DNA of 64,000 bases, taken from positions 1 to 64,000 of the forward strand of contig CAZIYJ010000001.1 in the NCBI GenBank assembly GCA_964543475.1, written 5' to 3'. A program made the position numbers and the translations under genes. Below are positions 51,849-60,300 of this stretch, piece after piece (positions within the stretch are counted from its first letter, which is position 1; every line of letters starts with the position of its first letter). Under the pieces are notes generated by a model. That model was given only the letters and a program-made list of their open reading frames with translations. It searched no databases and was not told where the DNA came from. This stretch comes from JAYSYM01 sp964543475 (GTDB lineage: Bacteria; Bdellovibrionota; Bdellovibrionia; Bdellovibrionales; JAMPXM01).

Positions 51849-52355
51849 CTAAGGGAATCGAGAGGTCTTCTGACCTGGTGTAGGGCTACCTAGCGGAATT
51901 GTCTCAGAAGGGGCTTCAGAACTGAGCTGTTTTTTAATGCCGATCATGATTTCGGCGACTTCAGATGGATCTAATCTTTTGGCCGCTTCTTGGATATCAG
52001 CTTCTGATTTTAGCTGGCTTAAGTACAAAACGAAGTAGTCATGAGCACTCAACTCTTGAGCAATTTCTAAGTTGGTTTGCGCTTGGGCGATACGGCTGTC
52101 AGCACGAACAGGCTTTTGAACACGGCCAGGAACCTTCGCAGATTGAACCTGAGCCTTTGCTTGCGCCGTTGGGAGGTTTGGATCGAGTTCAAACTGAAGC
52201 TTCTCTAGGTTGGCTTTTGCTTCGGCAACACGGCTGATCTTCCAATCCTTGAAACCAAGTGGGCCCGACAAAGCAGGAGCAACTGAACCAAAGGCTGGCG
52301 ATACAAGTAGGCCTAAGAGGGTGATCGCGATGAATTTGGTCTTCAAGCTCAACAT
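51849..52355 (-). CDS. Secreted helical protein of unknown function
   Basis: 168 residues from ATG 52355 (TGGAG six bases upstream); a TTG four codons earlier is less likely. Signal peptide through about LVSPAFGS. The mature protein is Ala/Gln/Lys-rich with two similar helical units (EAKANLEKLQFELDP and IAQAQTNLEIAQELS), suggesting an internal duplication, followed by QLKSEADIQEAAKRLDPSEVAEIMI and a Pro/Thr tail. Family unknown. Confidence 0.65.
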   Translation of the reverse strand: MLSLKTKFIAITLLGLLVSPAFGSVAPALSGPLGFKDWKISRVAEAKANLEKLQFELDPNLPTAQAKAQVQSAKVPGRVQKPVRADSRIAQAQTNLEIAQELSAHDYFVLYLSQLKSEADIQEAAKRLDPSEVAEIMIGIKKQLSSEAPSETIPLGSPTPGQKTSRFP

Positions 52356-52570
52356 GGGTAACTCCAAAAGTCAGAGGGTCTGACACTCGAACTAACTACA
52401 AGGGTTGTGCCACGACTCAAGTCTAGCAGCAGCCCTCCTCAAGCTATCGGCAGAGACCAAATTACAATGTGGCGACACAATTTGGCGGCTCTCTGAACCA
52501 AGCCAGACCCGTAACCCGGTGAATTTTTTACCATTTGTTGAATCGTGATTCATTCTCTAAGATCTTATTA

Positions 52571-53206
52571 ATGAAGAAGCACCTGAGCGCGATCCTCTTA
52601 ACCATAGCCGTGGTTCTTATCGGCTATAGCCTTTACTTGTATTTGCAACGTGGAAGCAAAAAACAAGTTGAGCAAGCACAGCCACCGAGCGCTGAACGTC
52701 GTACTAAAGAGATTTATAATTTCGATCCAACTCTTTGTCCGGGAATCCCGATCGACTTCGTTGTTAAAGATCCTTACATGCGCGGCATAGTTGAAGTGAA
52801 TCAAACAGTGAAGATCACGATGAACTATTACGCCTGTAACCAATTAAAAAAAGGCGACATCGTTCTTTACAAGTATTCTCAGTATGAAGAACCGGTCATT
52901 CGACGAGTTGTCGCAGTTCCGGGGGATAAGTTTAAACTAAGAAGCGTTCCTCGCGAAGGTTGGGAACTTTCTGTAAATGGAAACGTGATCACCGGAGTGA
53001 ATGGACAACCGTATCGATTCGGCGTGGACAAGTATGATCCACCGCTGGAGCTTGCGGGAAAGCAGCGAAATTTTGTATTGCCAGCAAAGGAGCTCATCGT
53101 TCTTTCGAGCTTCCCGCCTGGCGATCGTGACGGTGGTATTTTTGGGTTATCAAATCAAAACGACATAGTTGGAAAAGTAGAAGTTTCATCGGAGGAAACA
53201 AAATGA
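52571..53206 (+). CDS. Signal-peptidase-I-like protein lacking catalytic Ser and Lys
   Basis: 211 residues from ATG 52571; the upstream reading begins with TTG. One N-terminal membrane helix (LSAILLTIAVVLIGYSLYLYL), then an S26-like periplasmic domain: KKGDIVLYKYSQYEEPVIRRVVAVPGDKFKL aligns with RGDIVVFKYP...YIKRAVGLPGDKV of LepB, and the ending resembles 'vlSsfppgDRDGGIFGL'-type box E (DSRxxG in active enzymes). The Ser-Met motif is replaced by DPYMRG, and the catalytic Lys (IKR) by Arg (IRR), so it is probably not a protease. First gene of a four-gene envelope operon; overlaps the next gene by four bp. Confidence 0.75.
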   Translation: MKKHLSAILLTIAVVLIGYSLYLYLQRGSKKQVEQAQPPSAERRTKEIYNFDPTLCPGIPIDFVVKDPYMRGIVEVNQTVKITMNYYACNQLKKGDIVLYKYSQYEEPVIRRVVAVPGDKFKLRSVPREGWELSVNGNVITGVNGQPYRFGVDKYDPPLELAGKQRNFVLPAKELIVLSSFPPGDRDGGIFGLSNQNDIVGKVEVSSEETK

Positions 53207-53880
53207 GTACGGTTCAAGAGTTACTGTTTATTATTATCGTCCCGTTAGTTATCGCATTAGGATTGGTCAACTTATTCTGGTATCTACTCGCAAGAGTTGA
53301 TGCGCGCTTTGTCTACAAAGCAAAGACTGCGAGCTTAGTTGCTGTGGCATTTGTTTTCTTACGCGCAACAGACTATTTCTCGCTTCTCATTCAGCGCGCG
53401 ACGGCTCCTAAAGCCGGTGCAGCTGCGACTCAGCCAGCCGGCCCAGAAGCCGCGAAGCAAGAGTTCCTTAGAACTGTCGAGTTCTTTGCGAACAATCCTG
53501 CGCAGTACAACGCTGAAATGAAGACGAAACTCTTCGAACAGTTCCAAGGTTTATTCCCAAAGGGACCTGAAGATTTGAAAGTCTATCGCCAAGAAGTTGG
53601 AAACGCTTTCTTGTGTCAGCTTGCTTTGAACGAAGACGCTTTGAACACAGCTAAACAAAAGAAGAAAGTTCGTTCTCAACCGACTGAGCAGTGCGCGAAA
53701 CTGCCTGGTACTTTCTTTGGTCGCCCGCAGCTAATCCCTGCTGAGATCATTGCAAATCACGACAAGATGTTAGACCTGATCGTGAAGGGTGATAAAGCTG
53801 CTCCTAAGGAAAAAGACCTTCAAGCTGTTGTTGAACAGCAACGTCAGCGCGTAGCGGTCGTTCAAAAAATCTTTGAATAA
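53203..53880 (+). CDS. Membrane protein of unknown function
   Basis: 225 residues. Two hydrophobic helices near the N-terminus (LLFIIIVPLVIALGLVNLFWYLL and ASLVAVAFVFLRATDYFSLLI), then an Ala/Pro spacer and a helical periplasmic or cytoplasmic domain with two cysteines (FLCQLA, EQCAKL). Starts inside the stop of the signal-peptidase-like gene, so the two are coupled; they may form a complex. Family not recognised. Confidence 0.7.
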   Translation: MSTVQELLFIIIVPLVIALGLVNLFWYLLARVDARFVYKAKTASLVAVAFVFLRATDYFSLLIQRATAPKAGAAATQPAGPEAAKQEFLRTVEFFANNPAQYNAEMKTKLFEQFQGLFPKGPEDLKVYRQEVGNAFLCQLALNEDALNTAKQKKKVRSQPTEQCAKLPGTFFGRPQLIPAEIIANHDKMLDLIVKGDKAAPKEKDLQAVVEQQRQRVAVVQKIFE

Positions 53881-53908
53881 GCTCGAGCTTATCTCGAGCT
53901 AGACTTAA

Positions 53909-53975
53909 GACCCTCAATACTCACATCGCACTCCTAAACTGTTGAAAGAAGTGCGAAAATAACTGAGTGAGGGTC
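53909..53975 (+). promoter_or_regulatory. Imperfect hairpin covering the ribosome binding site of the 53979 gene
   Basis: GACCCTCA (53909-53916) pairs with TGAGGGTC (53968-53975), and ATCGCAC/GTGCGA-type sequences pair further in. The GAGGG that serves the ATG at 53979 lies in the right arm. A separate short stem, AGCTCGAG/CTCGAGCT (53880-53900), starts at the stop codon of the preceding gene. Confidence 0.45.
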
Positions 53976-53978
53976 TTC

Positions 53979-54533
53979 ATGCGTAACAACATCTCGAAGC
54001 AATTATACATTGGAATTTTAGCAGGAATATTAGTCGGCCTCGCGGTCGGCTTTTTTATTTTTCGCGCGGCAGAAATTGCTACGCCAGTTTTATCTGAGCC
54101 AACTCAAGTTGCAGCAACTGATCCTGCCGCAGTCGATCCTGAAATGTGCCCGATCTGCCCCTGCAAATCGTGGAGTCAGAAATCTTTGCCTGCTCCTGAG
54201 TGGCGCGACGAAATGAAAACCAATTTGAAAACAAGTTTTCAAGGGCAAGTGCTCTTGCGCTGGCGCGCAGTTGAAGGCACTCGTTATTATGTGCTTTATT
54301 TCGAAGACGCCAAAGGCAGAACAGTTAAAACAAAGAATTCTGGCGGCGAGAGTATTTGGGTTGGCGACATTCCATTACCAGAAGGCATTTCAGAGGGCGA
54401 AGTTACTGTTTCAGTTGCTGCTGCTAACGCGAATCGAGACCCTGGCCAGAGAAGTCAGAAAATTAAGTTGTTAGTTCGTGCGCCAGTTTCAACTGTTGCT
54501 CCGATCATTAAAGAAATTAAAGTTGAGGAATAA
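53979..54533 (+). CDS. Membrane-anchored protein with fibronectin-III-like domain
   Basis: 184 residues from ATG 53979 (GAGGG upstream; a GTG 12 bp earlier is possible). N-terminal membrane helix (IGILAGILVGLAVGFFIF), a spacer with clustered cysteines (MCPICPCKSW), then a beta-sandwich of fibronectin type III character (QVLLRWRAVEGTRYYVLYFEDAKGR, IPLPEGISEGEVTVSVAAANANRD). Three bp before the next gene. Likely periplasmic, possibly a scaffold for the operon products. Confidence 0.7.
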   Translation: MRNNISKQLYIGILAGILVGLAVGFFIFRAAEIATPVLSEPTQVAATDPAAVDPEMCPICPCKSWSQKSLPAPEWRDEMKTNLKTSFQGQVLLRWRAVEGTRYYVLYFEDAKGRTVKTKNSGGESIWVGDIPLPEGISEGEVTVSVAAANANRDPGQRSQKIKLLVRAPVSTVAPIIKEIKVEE

Positions 54534-54536
54534 TTT

Positions 54537-56513
54537 TTGGTAAGCCGATCAAGTCGTCTTGCAATTTTAACTGGTAAAGCTTTGCGAGGGGTCTTATCTC
54601 TCGCACTTGTTTGCTTTTCTACTCCCGCAAATTCGCAAGAGGCTGTCGCTCCGTCACCAACTCCGGCTTTGCTTAAGCCTCAAGAAACTCTTGCACCGAA
54701 GCCACTTCCCAAAGGGGATGACGTAGAATTTATTGATCGGCCCGAAGACGTACCAGCTCGCACGGTTCGAGTGACAATCGATAATGTGAGCCCAGGAGAA
54801 GTGACTGAGCTAGAGGTAATGGCCGCCAATGACCAGTGGGCTGAGCCTTACAAATTAAAAACTAATGACACAACATTTAGATTCCGGGTTTCACCTGGCT
54901 TGTATTCTCTTCGCACACGTCGCGCGAACACGACTTTGCCTTGGGGAGAAAAAACTGTTTTTGAAGTTCCGTTTAAAGAGCCGAAGAAAATTTTTCCAGA
55001 CGGCGACACAATTGAGCCAAAAGGAAATTTGTCAGAGAAGCTTCGCTTCGAGTGGTTTCCTAATGTAAAGAACCAGGCCTATCGAATAAAGATCTTCAAA
55101 AAAGGCCAAGTCATTCGCCATGTGGTTACTAAGCAAAGCTGGCTATCGGCAACTCTCGAAACGAACTCTCGATATTCTTGGACCCTGGAGCCAATGAGTA
55201 AAGTTGATGATCCAGAAGGAACCACTAAGCCGAGAAAATTTAGTTTTGCGATTACTCGCCCAAGACGCGAACTCTTCCCGGTCGAAATTACTCTCGAGCA
55301 GAAACTTCACGCGATCAACTATCAGTTCGAGTTAATTCAAATTCGAGAAGATGAAACCACGAGCGATCCAACTATTTACGAAAGTAAGGATCCCGTTTTC
55401 CGAGCTGAACTTGCGCCCTCTGAATATGAACTTCGAGTGCGAAGTTTCTTTTCGAATGGTGAATTTTCACAATGGAGCGCTCCTAAAGGATTTTTTGTTC
55501 GTCTTCCTAAGCCGACGCTCACATACCCTCCTCCACAACTAAAAATTATTTCGAACGATGAAGATAAAGCCGACGTTTATTTAACTTGGAAACACATCGA
55601 AGGTGCTCATCGTTATCGAGTGATGGTCTATAATAGCAAGAACGAAGAAATTATAACGACTGAAGTGCCAAGAGCTGAAGCTTCGATAAAAGTTCCGCAC
55701 AATGCCGAGTACACATGGACGGCTGCTCCACTTTTAAAGCGTGAGACCGATCGAAGTCCTGCGGCCGAAGCGCCACGACAGTCATTCATCATGACAAAGT
55801 ACGTGCGATACGAAATGGGAGGCTCAGAAGAGCCTTCGCAACTTTACTCTTGGGCTCGAGGGATTTACGCCAACACATCTTATCAAGCGCAAAACTATGA
55901 TCGACATAGCTATATCAATCAGCCGATTTATGCGACGACCGGTGAAGTTGCTCTAGGATACTGGCACCGCCTTTCAAATATTGGCTTGATGGGAACTTTT
56001 GGCGCCACCGGAATTGATGTCGCAGGTCTTCAGCACGCTACTTACAATTATTCTGTCAGCGCGGGTTACAGATGGAAGCTTGAGGGTACAAAACGTGCCC
56101 GCGCTTGGCTCGGGTATTCTGGCAGAGAGACTCCAGAAGTTCGCGTCGACGGAGCACTTCGCCAAGTGGACATTCACACAATTGCAAACGCAGGTCCGCA
56201 ATTGCTTGGAGTGTTCAACGATTCATTCAACGATAAATGGGGCTATCAGCTTTACGGCGGCCTGTATTACGGAATGATTCCAATCAAAACTCCGAACGGT
56301 CTACCGTTAGAGAAGTACGCAACTTATTTCACGAGCGCCTATATAACATATCGTTGGAAGCCGACAATTCAAGCGCTTGTAGGATACACGTATCAACTTG
56401 ATGAGGCTGGTTACCAATCTGACGATCGTACTGGAGCACCAAACCACGTTAAATATTCTGGCCACTATTTAAGTTTGTCGATGATCTTTGGTCTAATGGA
56501 GCCTAAGAAATAA
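54537..56513 (+). CDS. Multi-domain envelope protein: tandem fibronectin-like domains plus outer-membrane barrel
   Basis: 658 residues from a TTG start with GAGGAA upstream. A signal sequence ends near residue 34 (LVCFSTPANSQ). Three or so repeated beta-sandwich units follow (for example KLRFEWFPNVKNQAYRIKIFKKGQ; KADVYLTWKHIEGAHRYRVMVY). The last 190 residues are barrel-like (GEVALGYWHRLSNIGLMGTFGATGI, YNYSVSAGYRWKLEG, YLSLSMIFGLM). It resembles the 53979 product in its domain type, so the two may pair across the periplasm. It is encoded beside the fibre proteins and could anchor them; this is inference. Confidence 0.68.
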   Translation: MVSRSSRLAILTGKALRGVLSLALVCFSTPANSQEAVAPSPTPALLKPQETLAPKPLPKGDDVEFIDRPEDVPARTVRVTIDNVSPGEVTELEVMAANDQWAEPYKLKTNDTTFRFRVSPGLYSLRTRRANTTLPWGEKTVFEVPFKEPKKIFPDGDTIEPKGNLSEKLRFEWFPNVKNQAYRIKIFKKGQVIRHVVTKQSWLSATLETNSRYSWTLEPMSKVDDPEGTTKPRKFSFAITRPRRELFPVEITLEQKLHAINYQFELIQIREDETTSDPTIYESKDPVFRAELAPSEYELRVRSFFSNGEFSQWSAPKGFFVRLPKPTLTYPPPQLKIISNDEDKADVYLTWKHIEGAHRYRVMVYNSKNEEIITTEVPRAEASIKVPHNAEYTWTAAPLLKRETDRSPAAEAPRQSFIMTKYVRYEMGGSEEPSQLYSWARGIYANTSYQAQNYDRHSYINQPIYATTGEVALGYWHRLSNIGLMGTFGATGIDVAGLQHATYNYSVSAGYRWKLEGTKRARAWLGYSGRETPEVRVDGALRQVDIHTIANAGPQLLGVFNDSFNDKWGYQLYGGLYYGMIPIKTPNGLPLEKYATYFTSAYITYRWKPTIQALVGYTYQLDEAGYQSDDRTGAPNHVKYSGHYLSLSMIFGLMEPKK

Positions 56514-56536
56514 TTCTTTTAGATCTATCTAAAGAC

Positions 56537-57295
56537 TTACAGAGCTTTGTAAACCATTGTCGAACCCGTTTTTACGGTTACTGTATTAACCGCATCGGTT
56601 GTGTTTTGTGACCAACGAAATTGGACTGTTCCACCGGTACCACCGATATTAATAACACCTCGAATTACAATTGCACCTTCAGCGCTATTAGTGAGGGCTA
56701 GGTTGTCGACTCCGCCGCTAGCGCCATTCAATACTGCAGAAGCGTTAGCAAGAAGATTTCCGCCCATTATGTTCATAGTTCCTGATGGGAAAGTGAATGA
56801 AAATCTGAAATCGGGAACGTTACTGGTTGTTGAGGCATTTACAAACATATCAATGAAGTATCGAGTGTTGGCGGCAGCCGTGAATGAGAAATGGTTATCA
56901 TCTTGGACAGTGTTATTTGACACTGTCTCATCTGCAGCCTTTACAATGATCGTATCAAGAGGAATTGTCTTTCGCTCAAGGCCACTCGTCGTAATGAAAA
57001 GTTGCGTCCCATTCCACTCCATCGCACCCGACTCAGGAGTAGTTAAATTTGTACCTGATGTAAATTTTAACGGTGCCGTCCCGGCAGCTGCAGTTCCGGC
57101 TTTTAGAAGAAGCGCTGCCGTCGGTGCTGCAGAACCAATACTTACTCTTTGTGATGTATCGATTGAAACTGCGACAGAGTTGTTTGTTTGGAGGTTTAAG
57201 CCAACGGCTGTATCGGTGCCTAGCAACGCTTGCGCATGAGTCTCTGATAATGGAGTCAAAACCAATGCAAATGCTAAAAGAGGCGTAAAGCGCAT
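56537..57295 (-). CDS. Secreted short fibre protein (no S74 domain)
   Basis: 252 residues. Signal peptide MRFTPLLAFALVLTPLSETHA. The N-terminal part (NLQTNNSVAVSIDTSQRVSIG, AALLLKAGTAAAGTAPLKFTSG, PESGAMEWNGTQLFITTSG) has phage-tail-fibre character, including the 'P.sGamewnG..lyyt' motif common in fibre proteins. The C-terminal domain (about 120-252; DDNHFSFTAAANTRYFIDMFV ... VQFRWSQNTTDAVNTVTVKTGS) is a beta-sandwich seen in adhesive fibre tips. 41 bp downstream of the giant fibre gene, probably same transcript. Confidence 0.75.
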   Translation of the reverse strand: MRFTPLLAFALVLTPLSETHAQALLGTDTAVGLNLQTNNSVAVSIDTSQRVSIGSAAPTAALLLKAGTAAAGTAPLKFTSGTNLTTPESGAMEWNGTQLFITTSGLERKTIPLDTIIVKAADETVSNNTVQDDNHFSFTAAANTRYFIDMFVNASTTSNVPDFRFSFTFPSGTMNIMGGNLLANASAVLNGASGGVDNLALTNSAEGAIVIRGVINIGGTGGTVQFRWSQNTTDAVNTVTVKTGSTMVYKAL

Positions 57296-57336
57296 ACATT
57301 TATGCTTTCACAAATCTGACGATATTAAAAGTTTTT

Positions 57337-60300
57337 TTACTTTCGGGATTTAAGCAATTCTTTGATTTCTTCGAGCTCATCTTTGACTGACGCCGTGTTG
57401 CGCTCGATTGATTCAAGCTTAGCTTTCAACGCTTCGTTCTCTTGCTCAAGAGTGGCGTTCTTTTTATTCAACTCTTGAACTGATGCGATGAGTGGAGCGA
57501 TGAGCGAAGTGTACTTAACAGACATATGCCCATTCTCTGAATCGTGAACCATGAACGGGAAGACTTCGCGAAGTTCTTGCGCGATGACTCCAGAGTCGTG
57601 CGAACCGTCTTCTTTCCAATCGAAAGCTACTGGACGAATCGTCATTATTTTAGCTAGAGCGTCAGCTCCGTTGAGCGACTGAATGTTTTCTTTTGCGCGA
57701 CGATCTGAAGTTAAAAGCAAGTTTGTCGCGCGGATTGTTCCGAGAACTTCGAGTTTTACGCCCGCAGTGACTGAGGCAGTGCCGATACCAATTGATCCTG
57801 AGTTAAGGATTCTCATTGCTTCAGTGCCGCCGTTATTTCCGACTAAGAAGATGTGATCGGCATTGGTAGTGCCGACACCAGTAGTAGTTTTATATGTTAG
57901 GGTCGACGTCGTGCCTGTTCCACCAACAATCATTGGAGTAGTGATATCCGTTGTAAACGTTGGAGATGTTGCGAATGCTACGACGCCTGTTCCAGTTTCA
58001 TTGGTCAAGACACCCGCAAGTTCAGCTGAAGTTGAGATCCACGATAAGTTTCCGGCAGAGTCAGTTTGCATAATTCTGTTTGCACCTGGTACTGCTGAAG
58101 GCCAAGTGTATGTGCCTGCTGCTCCTGTGGCTGCAACTTGCATTGTGATTCCACCAGAAGTCGAGCCGTTGAGGTTGAACCCAATTAAATTAGCAGTCGT
58201 AATTGTTGGACTTGTTCCGAAGACCGCGGCACCTGTTCCAGTTTCATCTGAAAGCACTCCACGCAATTGCGCAGAAGTCGTCGCAGCAAATTGACCCAAA
58301 TGACCAGTAGTAAGTGCATCACCAGTAGAAGCAGTTATCCAACTGAGCACACCAGTATTGTCAGATTGTAGAACTCTGTTGCCTGCCGGAACTGCTGCTG
58401 GCCATGTGTAAGTACCGTTAGTTGTTACAGCTGCAGCGTTAATAGTAGTCGCACCACTCGTTGAACCGTTAACTGTGAAGCCAGTTGTGATCGTTGGCGT
58501 TGTTAAAGTAGGCGTAGTAATCGTTGGAGAAGTTCCAAACACTGCAACGCCAGTTCCAGTTTCGTTCGACAACACTCCTGCGAGTTGCGCCGAAGTAGTT
58601 GCAGCGAATTGCGACAATGGGTTTGCAACTAAAGCATCACCAGTAGATGCGGTGATCCAACTTAACACACCGGTATTGTCAGATTGGAGAACTCGGTTCC
58701 CTGCTGGAATTGCGGCTGGCCATGTGTACGTACCATTTGTAGTAACTGCTGCTGCATTAATTGTGGCTGTACCACTTGTTGAACCATTAATTGCAAAACC
58801 AGTACTGAATGTAGGAGACGTTCCGAAGACAAGGGAACCTGTTCCAGTTTCGTTTGATATCACACCGGCCAATTGTGCTGATGTTGTTGCAGCGAATTGC
58901 GATAATGGGTTTGCAACCAAAGCATCACCCGTAGATGCAGTGATCCAACTCAACACACCGGTATTATCAGATTGTAGAACTCTATTACCTGCTGGAACTG
59001 CAGCTGGCCATGTATACGTACCGTTAGTTGTTACAGCTGCAGCGTTAATAGTGGTAGCACCACTTGTTGAGCCGTTAACTGTGAATCCAGTTGTGATCGT
59101 CGGTGTCGTTAAAGTAGGTGAAGTTCCAAAGACTGCAGCGCCCGATCCAGTTTCGTTCGACAACACTCCAGCTAACTGAGCTGAAGTTGTTGCCGCGAAT
59201 TGCGAAAGTGGATTCGCAACAAGTGCATCACCAGTTGCGGCAGTGACCCAAGTCAATGTACCGGTATTGTCAGATTGTAGAACACGGTTGCCTGCTGGAA
59301 CTGCTGCTGGCCATGTATACGTACCGTTAGTTGTTACAGCTGCAGCGTTAATAGTGGTAGCACCACTTGTTGAGCCGTTAACTGTGAATCCAGTTGTGAT
59401 TGTTGGAGTTGTCAAAGTCGGAGTAGTTATTGTTGGAGATGTTCCAAATACTGCAACGCCAGTACCGGTTTCGTTCGACAACACTCCAGCTAATTGAGCT
59501 GAGGTCGTCGCAGCAAATTGTGAAAGTGGATTTGCAACAAGTGCATCACCTGTTGAAGCAGCTACCCAAGATAGAGCACCAGTATTATCCGATTGTAGAA
59601 TTCTGTTTGCACCCGGCGCAGCCGAAGGCCAAGTGTAGGTGCCAGATGCACCTGCAGCAGCAACTGTAAATGTCACTCCGCCATTCGTTGCTCCGTTAAG
59701 AGCTAAACTTGTAGTTACAGACGGAGTTACGAGTGTCGGAGATGTTCCGAAGACCGCAGCACCCGATCCAGTTTCGTTCGACAACACTCCAGCTAATTGC
59801 GCTGATGTAGTTGCTGCAAATTGTGAAAGCGGGTTGGCAACAAGTGCATCACCCGTTGAAGCTGCTACCCAAGATAGCGCACCGGTATTATCCGATTGTA
59901 AAATTCTGTTTGCACCCGGCACAGCTGAAGGCCAAACGTATGTTCCAGTTGCGCCAGTTGCTGGAGCATTGAGAACGAAGCTTCCGTTTGTTGCACCATT
60001 GAATGTAATTCCAGTACCAACTGTTGGAGTTGTGATTGTAGGAGATGTTCCGAAGACCGCAGCACCCGATCCAGTTTCGTTCGATAACACTCCAGCTAAC
60101 TGAGCTGAAGTAGTTGCAGCGAATTGCGATAATGGGTTTGCAACTAATGCATCGCCAGTTGCGGCAGTGACCCAAGTCAATGCACCAGTGTTGTCAGATT
60201 GTAGAACGCGGTTGCCAGCCGGAACTGCAGCCGGCCATGTGTACGTACCGTTAGTTGTTACAGCTGCGGCGTTAATAGTGGTCGCACCACTCGTTGAACC

